Shown here one piece after another: positions 36,996 to 45,604 of a stretch of 64,000 bases of DNA. The stretch is from NCBI RefSeq assembly GCF_030127125.1, contig NZ_CP126156.1:868001-932000 (forward strand). Direction: 5' to 3'. How positions within the stretch are numbered: the first letter of the stretch is position 1; every line of letters begins with the position of its first letter. Under the pieces are notes generated by a model. That model was not told the origin of the DNA and ran no database searches. It worked only from the letters and a program-made list of their open reading frames with translations. A program made the position numbers and the translations under genes. This DNA comes from Halobaculum litoreum. Its GTDB lineage: Archaea > Halobacteriota > Halobacteria > Halobacteriales > Haloferacaceae.

Positions 36996-37880
36996 ATGAC
37001 CGACATCGACGGCAACGCCGTCGCCGCCGAGATCCGATCGGGCGTGGCCGACTGCGTGGACACGCTCGGCGACGCGGGCGTCGAGCCGGCGCTCGCGACC
37101 GTACTGATGAGCGACGACCCCGCCAGCGAGACGTACGTCTCGATGAAGCAGAACGACTGCGAGGAGGTCGGGATGCGCGGCATCCACGTCGACGTCGACA
37201 ACGACGCGCCCGCACGGGAGCTGTACGACACCATCGACGACCTCAACGCCGACGACTCCGTCCACGGCATCCTCGTCCAGATGCCCGTCGTCGACCACGT
37301 CGACACCCGCCGGGTCCTCCGGTCGGTCGACCCCGCGAAGGACGTCGACGGCTTCCACCCGGAGAACGTCGGGCGCCTCGTCGCCGGCAACCCCCGGTTC
37401 AAGCCCTGCACGCCCCACGGCATCCAGCGCCTGCTCGCGGCGGCCGACGTCGACCCCGAGGGGAAGGAGGCGGTCGTGATCGGTCGCTCGGACATCGTCG
37501 GGAAGCCGATGGCGAACCTCCTGTTCGGCCGCGCGGAGGGCGGCAACGCGACGACGACCGTCTGTCACTCGCGCACCGACGACCTCGCCGCGCACACCCG
37601 CCGTGCGGACATCGTCGTCGCGGCCGCGGGCGTCCCGGAGATGGTCACCGCCGACATGATCTCCGAGGGCGCGACCGTCGTCGACGTGGGGATCAACCGC
37701 GTCGAGCGCGACGACGAGTCCACCCTCGTCGGCGACGTCGACTACGACGACGTGGCGGGCAAAGCGGGCGCCATCACGCCGGTGCCCGGCGGCGTCGGCC
37801 CGATGACGCGCGCGATGCTGCTGTACAACACCGTGAAGGCCGCGAGCGAGCAGCACGACGTCGCGATCGAGTTGCCCTGA
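36996..37880 (+). CDS. folD: methylenetetrahydrofolate dehydrogenase / methenyl-THF cyclohydrolase
   Basis: 294 aa. ASETYVSMKQNDCEEVGM carries the catalytic Tyr and Lys; GILVQMPVVDHVD, KDVDGFHPENVG, VIGRSDIVGKPMANLL (NADP loop) and PVPGGVGPMTRAMLL are family motifs. Uses the methylene-THF made by GlyA. GAATACTTACG about 26-30 bp upstream is its TATA element, so it has its own promoter although it tracks glyA. Confidence 0.97.
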   Translation: MTDIDGNAVAAEIRSGVADCVDTLGDAGVEPALATVLMSDDPASETYVSMKQNDCEEVGMRGIHVDVDNDAPARELYDTIDDLNADDSVHGILVQMPVVDHVDTRRVLRSVDPAKDVDGFHPENVGRLVAGNPRFKPCTPHGIQRLLAAADVDPEGKEAVVIGRSDIVGKPMANLLFGRAEGGNATTTVCHSRTDDLAAHTRRADIVVAAAGVPEMVTADMISEGATVVDVGINRVERDDESTLVGDVDYDDVAGKAGAITPVPGGVGPMTRAMLLYNTVKAASEQHDVAIELP

Positions 37881-37970
37881 GCGGGATCGTCGGTTTTTCA
37901 CGATCCCCCTCCGTGCCGCCGGCGATCAGCGATTCCCTCCGAGGAAGCTACACACGACGACGAGTACGAC

Positions 37971-38741
37971 ATGGAGGCGGCCGCGGCGGAGGAGGCCGCC
38001 TATCGGACCGCGGGCGCGGCCGAGCGCCGACGGTTCGTCCGCGAGACGCTGGCGCCGGCGCCCGGCGAGACAGTCGTCTCGGTCGGTCCCGGCCCGGGGT
38101 TCGAGCCGCTGGAACTGGCCGACGCAGTCGGTCCCGCGGGGCGCGTCGTGGGGGTCGACCGGTCGGTCCCGATGACGCGGTTGGCCCGCGACCGCCTGTC
38201 GGGCGTTCCCGAAGCCTCGGTCGTCGCGGGCGACGCGACCGCGCTCCCGCTCCCCGACGGCGCGGCCGACGCCGTCACGGCGGTGCAGGTCCTCCAGTAC
38301 CTCGGGTCGCCGGGCGACGCCCTCGCGGAGATCCGACGGGTCCTCCGTCCCTCCGGCCGGGCGGCCGTGTTCCTCGTCGACTGGGACACCCTCGTCGTCC
38401 GCGGCGCCGACCGGTCGTCGACGGAGCGGGTGTTGACCGCGTGGCGGGACCACTGCCGGCACCCGACGCTCGGGTCGCGACTGCACGAGGCGGCGTCGGC
38501 GTCGGGGCTCGCGGTCCGGTCGGTCGACCCGTACGCGGTCGCCGCCCACGACCCGGTCGACGACTCCTTCGCCGGCCACCTCCTGGACTTCGTCGCCGAG
38601 TTCGTCGCCGACCACGGGGCGGTCGGCACGGCGGCGGCGACCCGGTGGCGCGAGCGGGTGGCGACGGCGACCGAGGAGGGCCGGGCGTTCGTGGGCGTCA
38701 CCGGCTACTGTCACCTGCTGACGCCGGAGGACACCCCCTGA
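37971..38741 (+). CDS. class I SAM-dependent methyltransferase (UbiE/Methyltransf_11 type)
   Basis: 256 aa. SAM motif I VVSVGPGPGFEPLELAD, acidic loop VVGVDRSVPMTRLAR, motif II AVTAVQVLQYLGSPGDALAE, then LRPSGRAAVFLVDWD. Small-molecule C- or O-methyltransferase by family; acceptor unknown. Monocistronic, ending 14 bp from the convergent zinc-ribbon gene. Confidence 0.88.
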   Translation: MEAAAAEEAAYRTAGAAERRRFVRETLAPAPGETVVSVGPGPGFEPLELADAVGPAGRVVGVDRSVPMTRLARDRLSGVPEASVVAGDATALPLPDGAADAVTAVQVLQYLGSPGDALAEIRRVLRPSGRAAVFLVDWDTLVVRGADRSSTERVLTAWRDHCRHPTLGSRLHEAASASGLAVRSVDPYAVAAHDPVDDSFAGHLLDFVAEFVADHGAVGTAAATRWRERVATATEEGRAFVGVTGYCHLLTPEDTP

Positions 38742-38755
38742 CCGGCCGCGCGGTC

Positions 38756-39528
38756 TCAGAACTCCCGGCGCAACGCCTCCCGGGCGGCCGCCAACGCGTC
38801 GTCGTCCTCGGCGATGAGGTAGCGGCCCAACTCGACGGCAGCCGAGACCAGCGCGTCCGCCTCCGCCGGGTCGACGTCGCCCTCGAGCGCCTCCAGCCGT
38901 TTGGCGCGGTCGCGGACCGCCCCGAGGGTCCGACGGGCCGCCGCGTCGGGGTGGTCGTCGAGGTACGTCGCCACGTCCTGTCGGTACGCCAGTACCGCCT
39001 CGGCGGCGGCGAGCCCGCGCGCCTCGTGCATCCGCGGCGGGACCTCGCGGGCGGCCGGTCGCTCCCCGGTGTCGGCGGCCCGGAGGAGACTCGTGACGTA
39101 CCACTCCTCGTCGTCGGTGACTCCGGGCGTCGACCCCTCCGGGCCGCGACGCCCGATCGTCGCGGCGGCGTTCCCCCGCCGGCCGACGCGATCCGGCCGT
39201 ACACGTCGGCGGCGTGCTTGAGTTCGGTCGCCGCGAGGAACGCGTCGTCCAGCGGCGCTAGGTCGCCCCCGCGGATGAACCCCCGCTTGCGGAGGTACGT
39301 CCGACAGGCGTCCTTGACGTCGGCCACGAGGTCGGCCAGCGGCGCCTCGTCGAGGCGGACGAGCACCCCGTTCAAGTCGAGCTCCGCGGGCGTGTCCGTG
39401 TGCCGCCGCCGTTCGCCGGTGCCGACGCTGTGGAGGCTCCCGCAGTCGGGGCACGCGACGCTCCCGGTCTCGAAGTACGACCACCGGGTCCCGCACTCGG
39501 TACACTCGCGTTCGCCGCGGACTTCCAT
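38756..39528 (-). pseudogene. zinc-ribbon haloarchaeal protein (DUF7117-like), frameshifted
   Basis: ATG 39528 starts MEVRGERECTECGTRWSYFE; a C-terminal CPDCG completes a CxxC...CxxC ribbon in the first 35 residues. A helical region follows (DLVADVKDACRTYLRKRGF). The frame breaks at the C5 run near 39177 and resumes as GNAAATIGRRGPEG. The rest is helical (TLGAVRDRAKRLEALEGDVD) and ends REALRREF. About 257 aa if repaired. TGTTTTGCC about 27 bp upstream on the minus strand supports the start. Function unknown. Confidence 0.65.
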
Positions 39529-39852
39529 GGCCGCAATTGCGGGGCGACGGGCAAAACAGTTCACCACCGCCGGGCGGCGCGTCCGTACTCCGCCCCGCCA
39601 TCCGCGCCGGGTCGTCGCTCGCCCGGTCGGCCCGGAGGATCCTGAAAAGCGGTTGTATGGGGCCTGACAGGCCGATTCACGCCAACTATATCTCCGGACC
39701 TGACGTACGGTCGACTGTTCCCGAGGGCGTCTCAGGGGGGAGACGCTCGGGACGGAGGAGCACCGACACCCGGCGCCGACCGCGGGATCGGCTCGTGCGG
39801 CGTCGTTCGCCGCCCCGGCACGCTTTTGTCGCCGCCGGGGCTCGCTGACCCC
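39529..39852. other. 324-bp intergenic region with two strong stem-loops
   Basis: No convincing reading frame is present. GGCCTGACAGGCC at 39661-39673 is a perfect 6-1-6 hairpin. At 39719-39752 TCCCGAG-GG-CGTCTC pairs with GAGACGCTCGGGA across an AGGGGG loop: 13 pairs with a 2-nt bulge. Between them CAACTATATCTCC could be a TATA element. The pattern would suit an unannotated structured RNA or a terminator array. The left part holds the promoter of the minus-strand zinc-ribbon gene. Confidence 0.45.
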
Positions 39853-40023
39853 ATGACGTTCTCCATCGCCGCGGTCGGCCCCTGGACGGGCGCCGGCGGC
39901 GTCGCCGCGCAGTCGAAGTTCGCCGCCGAGGCGGTCGCCGCGCTCACCGACGCCGACGGCGGAGACGAAGCTCGGTTGTTAGCCGCCGTCCGGCAGGGGC
40001 TCCAGCGGTACGATCGCCCGTGA
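39853..40023 (+). pseudogene. DUF1028 family remnant (internally deleted)
   Basis: 56 aa. MTFSIAAVGPWTGAGGVAAQ followed by SKFAAEAV matches the start of DUF1028 proteins (MTFSI-hydrophobic-D-x-x-TG-x-x-GVA-x-x-SKF), normally over 200 aa. After about 30 residues it passes straight into a helical tail (DEARLLAAVRQGLQRYDRP) and stops. Most of the domain is missing, so this is probably a deletion remnant. It could also be a genuine micro-protein. Confidence 0.4.
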
Positions 40024-40074
40024 GGCGGCCGTGAGCGACCGACGCACGAGGGCTCCTCGCCCGCGGGGCCGGCG

Positions 40075-40418
40075 ATGACGAGCCACTTGGCCACCGCACA
40101 GTTGGTGACGGTGCTGCTCGCGCTGGCGGGTGCGGGCATCGCGCTCGCGGCCGGCATCGGCCTCGTCGCCGTCTACGTCAGGCTCGGCGACGCGGTCACC
40201 GTGTCGGACACGCGCCGCGCGTTCGGCCTGTGGGCGGCGGGAACGATCCTGTTGGCGGCCGGGACGCCCGGCGCCGTCCGGGGAGCGTCGCGGGGGTCGA
40301 CGCGCTCCAGTCGCTCGCCATCGTCGCCGTCGCGCTGGGCGCGCTCGCGGTCGGCCTGGCGCCCGTCTACCTCTGGGGGGCGACGGAGTCTGGTGCTGCG
40401 GCGGAGCCCCGACGCTGA
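40075..40418 (+). pseudogene. small membrane protein, frameshifted
   Basis: ATG 40075: MTSHLATAQLVTVLLALAGA leads into two hydrophobic helices (IALAAGIGLVAVYV; FGLWAAGTILLAAGTPGAV). After VRG the frame must shift at a G4 run near 40283 to reach SVAGVDALQSLAIVAVALGA and a third helix ending at 40418. About 114 aa, three spans. Family unknown. Confidence 0.5.
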
Positions 40419-40436
40419 TCCGCGCGGCGGCGCGCC

Positions 40437-40934
40437 TCAGCCCCGCTGGTCGATCAGCCGGTCGATGATGTCCCCGGTCGAGAGCAACTCCCCCTCGTAC
40501 CGCGGCTCCCGCCCCGTCGCGCGCGTCACCTCGGCGTCGATCCCCTCGGCGGCGAGCGCGCCGGCGATGGCCGCCTCGTCGTGGTGCTGGTCGAACCCGA
40601 GCACGATCACGTCGGGGTCGATCTCGCGGACGGGGACGAAGAAGTCCTCGGGGTGGCCGAGGTGGGCCTCGTCGACCACCGACAGCGCCGCGACCATGTC
40701 CCGTCGCTGCCGGTCGTGGCACACCGGTTTCGGCTTGTGGGTGACGTTGTCGCGCCGGGCGACGATCACGTGGAGTTCGTCGCCGCGGGCCGCGGCGTCC
40801 TCGAGGTAGTGGAGGTGCCCCGGGTGGAGGATGTCGAAGGTGCCCTGCGCGAGCGCGGTCCGCGACCCGGCGGCGTCGGGGTCGTTCGCGGCCGCCGCCT
40901 TACCGTCCGTCCGCTCGGCGGCGTCCTCACTCAT
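40437..40934 (-). CDS. ribL: FAD synthase (archaeal RibL-type cytidylyltransferase fold)
   Basis: 165 aa with a 25-residue acidic N-terminal extension. Nucleotidyltransferase motifs: [20 protein letters not shown] (HxGH), [21 protein letters not shown] and [11 protein letters not shown]. The GFDQ and short length fit archaeal RibL, which makes FAD from FMN and ATP; a glycerol-3-phosphate-cytidylyltransferase role is the alternative. The start lies 8 bp inside the end of the JAMM gene, so the two are coupled. Confidence 0.85.
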   Translation of the reverse strand: MSEDAAERTDGKAAAANDPDAAGSRTALAQGTFDILHPGHLHYLEDAAARGDELHVIVARRDNVTHKPKPVCHDRQRRDMVAALSVVDEAHLGHPEDFFVPVREIDPDVIVLGFDQHHDEAAIAGALAAEGIDAEVTRATGREPRYEGELLSTGDIIDRLIDQRG

Positions 40935-41415
40935 CGTACAGCTCCGCGTCGATGTCGGTCTGGTCGAAGTCGAAGAACGCCTCGTCCTCGGGCAGCGCCA
41001 CGTCGAGCACGTCGAGGTCGCGGGGGTCGCCGTCGGAGTCGAACGCCTTCCAACAGCCGCGCTCGTACGGCGCGCCGACGATGATGTGGACCTCCCCCGC
41101 GTGGAACGTCGCGAGGTCGGCGTCCGAGGGGCGCAGGACGCCGTTGGGGTGGGAGTGGATCGACCCGACGGCCCGCGAGGAGTTCGGCCGCATGTGTTCC
41201 TGGACGGTCGCCGACTCCGGCGTCGATGTGGTGCCGGGGATCACGAGGACGTCGGTGATGACCTGCCCCCGCTTCTCCAGGCCGAGGTCGCGCGCGTCGG
41301 TCGCGCGGAGGAACCCCATGTACTCGTTCGGGTGGGTGTCCCGGGAGGCCTCCAACGCGAACTCGAGGGTCTCGGCGGCGATGCCGAGCACCTCGCTCGA
41401 CCGGAACAGTCGCAT
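40927..41415 (-). CDS. JAMM/MPN+ metalloprotease
   Basis: 162 aa from ATG 41415 (the longer frame has no support). The full JAMM zinc site is present: Glu in NEYMGFLR, and [14 protein letters not shown] giving H-x-H-x7-S-x2-D. Archaeal JAMM proteases (HvJAMM1) remove ubiquitin-like SAMP proteins. This copy is longer than HvJAMM1 and more like HvJAMM2, which in Haloferax also lies next to ribL and recJ3 (recalled). Its desampylase activity is inferred only. Confidence 0.88.
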   Translation of the reverse strand: MRLFRSSEVLGIAAETLEFALEASRDTHPNEYMGFLRATDARDLGLEKRGQVITDVLVIPGTTSTPESATVQEHMRPNSSRAVGSIHSHPNGVLRPSDADLATFHAGEVHIIVGAPYERGCWKAFDSDGDPRDLDVLDVALPEDEAFFDFDQTDIDAELYDE

Positions 41416-41564
41416 TGTCCGAAGTCGGGTCGGACGCAAACTAAGGGTGTCGGTACGCGGAGCCACGGCTGCGTCGGCCCTCGCCGGCCCGCGGCCCGCC
41501 GTGGCTCCGACCCCGCTGGATCGATACTACAACCCTTAACACCTGCCGTCACTGACTTCCGTGT

Positions 41565-43481
41565 ATGACTGATTCCGCCGCCGGGGACTCCGGCGAGAAC
41601 GGGGCGGGGGATTCCCGACCCGCGGTCTACGAACTCGATCCGACGTGCACGCTCACCGACGTCGAGGTCGGCGCGCGCTACGTCGCGACGGTCAACGGCG
41701 TGGTCGACTACGGCGTCTTCGTCGACGTCTCCGAGGAGGTCTCGGGGCTGCTCCACGAGTCGAACCTCGACGGCGAGACGTTCGACGTCGGCGACGAACT
41801 GGTCGTCCTCCTCGAGGAGATCAAGGAGAACGGCGACGTGTCGTTCGACCTCGCGGACGTCGACCTCGAGGAGGCCGACGTGCTCGCCGTCGAGCACGAA
41901 CCGGAGATCACCGCCGTCGCCGACGGCCGCGTGGGCGACCACGTCACCGTCGAGGGGGAGATCACCCAGATCAAGCAGACCGGCGGGCCGACCATCTTCC
42001 ACGTCGCCGACGAGTCGGGCGTGCTCGCGGCCGCCGCCTTCCAGGAGGCCGGCGTCCGCGCGTACCCCGAGGTCGAGATCGGCGACGTCGCCCGCGTCGC
42101 CGGCACCGTCGAGGAGCACAACGGGGACAGACAGCTCGAGGTGGACGACGTGACCGTCCTCTCGGGCGAGGCCGCGGCCGCCGCCCGGGAACGGCTCGAC
42201 GAGGCGATGGCCGAGCGCGCCGAGCCGTCGGCCGTCGACCCGCTCGTCGAGTGGGAGGCGTTCGAGTCGCTGCGCCCGGAACTCGAGGACCTCGCGCGCA
42301 CGCTCCGCCGGACGGTGCTGGAGGGGCGCCCGATCCGCATCCGCCACCACGCCGACGGCGACGGCATGTGTGCGGCCATCCCGGTCCAACTCGCCTTGGA
42401 GAACTTCATCGAGGAGGTCCACGAGGGCGACGACGCCGCCCGCCACACGCTGAAGCGCCTCCCGAGCAAGGCGCCGTTCTACGAGATGGAGGACGTCACC
42501 CGCGACCTCAACTTCGCGCTCGAGGGGCGCGCCCGCCACGGGCAGAAGCTCCCGTTCCTGCTCATGCTCGACAACGGGTCGACCGAGGAGGACGTCCCCG
42601 CGTACAAGAACCTCGCCCACTACGACGTCCCCATCGCGGTCGTCGACCACCACCACCCCGACCCGGAGGCGGTGAACGACCTGCTCGACCACCACGTCAA
42701 CCCCTACCTCCACGACGAGGACTATCGCATCACGACGGGGATGCTGTGCGTCGAGCTCGCGCGCCTCATCGACCCGAGCGTCACGGACGAACTGCGCCAC
42801 GTGCCCGCCGTCGCGGGCTTGTCCGACCGCTCGAAGGCCGAGGTCATGGACGAGTTCCTCGCGCTCGCGGAGACGGCCGGCTACGACCGCGACGACATCG
42901 AGGACATCGGCGAGGCGCTCGACTACGCCGCCCACTGGCTGCGCTACAGCGAGGGGAAGACGCTCGTGGGCGACGTGCTCAACGTGGGCGCCGACGACGA
43001 CGAGCGTCACCGCGACCTCGTCGAGTTCCTCTCGACGCGCGCGGCCCGCGACGTCGAAGAACAGCTCGACGCCGTCGAGCCGCACGTCGAACACGAGCGC
43101 CTCGACTCCGACGCGCACCTGTACCGCATCGACCTGGAGAACTTCGCCAAGCGGTTCACTTACCCCGCGCCGGGGAAGACGACCGGCGAACTCCACGACC
43201 GGAAGGTACGCGCGACGGGCGAGCCCGTCATCACCATCGGCTACGGCCCCGACTTCGCCGTCCTCCGTTCCGACGGCGTGCGCCTCGACATCCCGCAGAT
43301 GGTCACGGAGCTGAACGAGGAGGTCCACGGCGGCGGCGTCTCCGGCGGCGGCCACCTCGTCGTCGGCTCGATCAAGTTCGTCGAGGGGCGCCGCGAGGAC
43401 GTCATCGACGCGCTCGTCGAGAAGATGGCGGAGGCCGAACTCGACGAGGAGCTGTCGACGACGATCGAACTCGACGACTGA
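41565..43481 (+). CDS. recJ3: RecJ-like DHH-family nuclease with S1 and OB domains
   Basis: 638 aa. S1 RNA-binding domain (VDYGVFVDVSEEVSGLLHES, about residues 25-90), an OB-fold (GDHVTVEGEITQIKQTGGPT, about 120-200), a DHH catalytic domain (HADGDGMCAAIPV and AVVDHHHPDPE supplying the metal ligands) and a C-terminal DHHA1 domain with GGGVSGGGHLVVGSIKF. Single-strand exonuclease or phosphodiesterase of the archaeal RecJ/GAN class. Divergent from the jamm-ribL pair. The symbol follows a Haloferax synteny recollection and is tentative. Confidence 0.85.
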   Translation: MTDSAAGDSGENGAGDSRPAVYELDPTCTLTDVEVGARYVATVNGVVDYGVFVDVSEEVSGLLHESNLDGETFDVGDELVVLLEEIKENGDVSFDLADVDLEEADVLAVEHEPEITAVADGRVGDHVTVEGEITQIKQTGGPTIFHVADESGVLAAAAFQEAGVRAYPEVEIGDVARVAGTVEEHNGDRQLEVDDVTVLSGEAAAAARERLDEAMAERAEPSAVDPLVEWEAFESLRPELEDLARTLRRTVLEGRPIRIRHHADGDGMCAAIPVQLALENFIEEVHEGDDAARHTLKRLPSKAPFYEMEDVTRDLNFALEGRARHGQKLPFLLMLDNGSTEEDVPAYKNLAHYDVPIAVVDHHHPDPEAVNDLLDHHVNPYLHDEDYRITTGMLCVELARLIDPSVTDELRHVPAVAGLSDRSKAEVMDEFLALAETAGYDRDDIEDIGEALDYAAHWLRYSEGKTLVGDVLNVGADDDERHRDLVEFLSTRAARDVEEQLDAVEPHVEHERLDSDAHLYRIDLENFAKRFTYPAPGKTTGELHDRKVRATGEPVITIGYGPDFAVLRSDGVRLDIPQMVTELNEEVHGGGVSGGGHLVVGSIKFVEGRREDVIDALVEKMAEAELDEELSTTIELDD

Positions 43482-43513
43482 GCCGCTCGCTCGCGACCGC
43501 TCGCGACCGCTCT

Positions 43514-45199
43514 CTACCCGATCGGTCCACGGTCGTCCCCCTCCGACGGGCCGGGTCCCCCGTTTCCACCGTCGAACGCGAGCCGACGCCGGAGGTACAG
43601 CACGGTCCCCGCCGCCGCGCCCACCGCCGCGACGGCCACCAGCGGCGGGACGGCGCCCCCGGGTCGGCCGCCCTCGCCGCGCCAGTCGGCCTCGAAGCTC
43701 TCCCGGTAGTAGTCGGCGACGCCCGCGCCCTCCAGCGCGACGACGACCTCCCGGTTCTCCCCCGCGCTCGTCGGGTTCCAGTTCAGCGACCCCACCACCG
43801 CGGTGTCGTCGGCGACGACGCCCTTCGCGTGGACCTTGCCGAACGCCCCGCCCGGGTCGGCGACACGCGCCTCGAACGGCACCCCGGCGCGGTCGGCCCA
43901 GCGGTTCAGCGAGTCGACCAGCGCCGCGTTCTCCTCGGCGACGTACCACGCGTTCGACAGCAGCAGCCTGACCCGGACCCCTCGCTTGGCCGCCCGTCTG
44001 GTCGCCGCAAGCAACGCCCCCGGCTCGACGGTCGGCTGCAACACGTCGACCCGCCGCTCGGCGTCGTCGACGACCGCGACGACGCCCGCCTCGGCGTTGC
44101 CGGGCGCGGTCAACAGCGTCGCGCGCTCGACGCGGACCGTCGCCGGCGCGTGCCGGCGGGGGTGGCTGCCGGTCGCCGGCTGCGCGTCCGTGAACGTCCG
44201 GCCGGCGCGGAACGTCCGCCACGGGACGGCGTCGCGCCAGCCACGGTCGGCGGCGAACAGCTTCGCGAGGGCGTCGGCCGCCGTCGGCGACCGGAGCACC
44301 ACGCCCCACCCCCGGTTGTCGGCGCCGCCGGTGCCGCTCGGCTTCCAGTTCTCCGTCGACACGACCGCGGCGTCGTCCGCGACGGCGTACTTGGCGTGGT
44401 GGTACCGGAACCGTGCGTGGGGCCCACTCACGACACGGACGTCGACCCCCGCATCGACCAGCCGGTCGAGGAGCCGTGCTTGGACGTCGGTGATCCCGCC
44501 GACGGGGGCGCCGTCGAGGAGGACCCGGACCCGGACGCCGCGCTCGCGGGCGGCGATCAGGTCGTCGGCGACGCGCTCGGAGGCGAAGGTGTACCCCGCG
44601 AGGAGCACGCGGTCCTCGGCCCGCCTGATCGGCTCGACGGCCGCCCCCGGCGCGTCCGGGAGGACGAACGCGGTGGCGTTCGCGGCCCCCAACGCGACCG
44701 GGTCGCGGGGCGCGTACCCGACGGGTCGCCACCGGTCCCCTCCGTCCGCGTCCCGCAGCCACCGCTCGCCCTCGGGGGCGTCCGCGTACGCCACCTCGTC
44801 GACGACGGTACCGTCCGGGCCGCCGCGCCGGAGGACGAGCCGTTCGCCCGCGTTCGACAGCGACAGCGGGGCGGCGACGACGCTCCCGTTCGGCGGCGCG
44901 ACGATCGCCTCGGGGTCGTCGGTCACCAGCACCGCGCCCGCTCGACCGCGCTCGATACGGATCCGGTCCTCGCCGTCGCTCAGCGTCCAGTTCCCCCGGG
45001 GCAGTCGCAGCCGGACGTACTCGCCCGCGTCGCCGGCGGCGACGGGGTTCGGGAGCAGCGCCACGACCCGCGGGGCCGCGTCGGTCGCGGTCGCGCCGTC
45101 GGCACTCGTCGCGCCGGCCGTGGCGGCGCCCCCGACGACGGCGGCGCTCGCGACCACGAGGAGGAGCACGAGCGTGCCGCGGCGGCGGTCGCGTCCCAC
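43514..45199 (-). CDS. exported phospholipase D-like nuclease with lamin-tail domain
   Basis: Two HKD motifs: HAKYAVADDAAVVSTEN and HAKGVVADDTAVVGSLN, so a complete PLD active site formed by both halves. The N-terminus from GTG 45199 is GRDRRRGTLVLLLVVASAA, a signal peptide; TTGAA-type TATA spacing supports this start over the ATG-less longer frame to 45244. Residues ~45-150 resemble a lamin-tail domain (EYVRLRLPRGNWTLSDGEDR). A C-terminal helix (PLVAVAAVGAAAGTVLYLRR) anchors it with the catalytic part outside. Possible extracellular DNase or phospholipase. Confidence 0.85.
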   Translation of the reverse strand: MGRDRRRGTLVLLLVVASAAVVGGAATAGATSADGATATDAAPRVVALLPNPVAAGDAGEYVRLRLPRGNWTLSDGEDRIRIERGRAGAVLVTDDPEAIVAPPNGSVVAAPLSLSNAGERLVLRRGGPDGTVVDEVAYADAPEGERWLRDADGGDRWRPVGYAPRDPVALGAANATAFVLPDAPGAAVEPIRRAEDRVLLAGYTFASERVADDLIAARERGVRVRVLLDGAPVGGITDVQARLLDRLVDAGVDVRVVSGPHARFRYHHAKYAVADDAAVVSTENWKPSGTGGADNRGWGVVLRSPTAADALAKLFAADRGWRDAVPWRTFRAGRTFTDAQPATGSHPRRHAPATVRVERATLLTAPGNAEAGVVAVVDDAERRVDVLQPTVEPGALLAATRRAAKRGVRVRLLLSNAWYVAEENAALVDSLNRWADRAGVPFEARVADPGGAFGKVHAKGVVADDTAVVGSLNWNPTSAGENREVVVALEGAGVADYYRESFEADWRGEGGRPGGAVPPLVAVAAVGAAAGTVLYLRRRLAFDGGNGGPGPSEGDDRGPIG

Positions 45200-45327
45200 T
45201 GCGACGGAGTGGGCCCGTTCCGGTACTTGAACCCTCCCCGGCAACGGGGACGGCGCCGGACGCCTCCGGGCGGGTCGGGGTCGGCTCGCTTCGGTGTGTT
45301 TTTGCCGCGCCGCCGGTCCCTCTCGGT

Positions 45328-45567
45328 ATGGTCGCCATCGCAGGCGGCGTGCGGCTGGTCGGCGCCGCGCTGGGCGCCGTCGGCGGCGCGCTCATCGCGC
45401 TGGAGTTCTTCCAAGTGCCGTCGTACGTCTCGTACCAGGAGGAGTGGGACAGCTACGACATCGACATCGCGCCCGCCGAGGTGACGGAGCACACGGCGCT
45501 GGGCCGCGCGGGCGGACTGCTCGTCGCGCTCGGGTTCGCGCTGCTGTTCGTCGGCGAACTGTTGTAG
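45328..45567 (+). CDS. small two-span membrane protein
   Basis: 79 aa. Helix 1 (VRLVGAALGAVGGALIALEF) and helix 2 (GGLLVALGFALLFVGELL) flank an acidic Tyr-rich loop (YVSYQEEWDSYDIDIAPAEV). GTGTTTTTGCC 28 bp upstream gives a leaderless promoter. Function unknown. Divergent from the PLD gene and convergent with the HEAT gene. Confidence 0.7.
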   Translation: MVAIAGGVRLVGAALGAVGGALIALEFFQVPSYVSYQEEWDSYDIDIAPAEVTEHTALGRAGGLLVALGFALLFVGELL

Positions 45568-45604
45568 CACGGGGCGAGCGGGACGCGGCGGCGGCCCACC
45601 CGGC

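Noticed and set aside
41241..45395. 1384-codon minus-strand open frame across recJ and the PLD gene
   Set aside because: It runs antisense to the RecJ-like gene, which has clear S1, OB and DHH motifs, and through the PLD gene in the wrong frame. The translation is repetitive and family-free.
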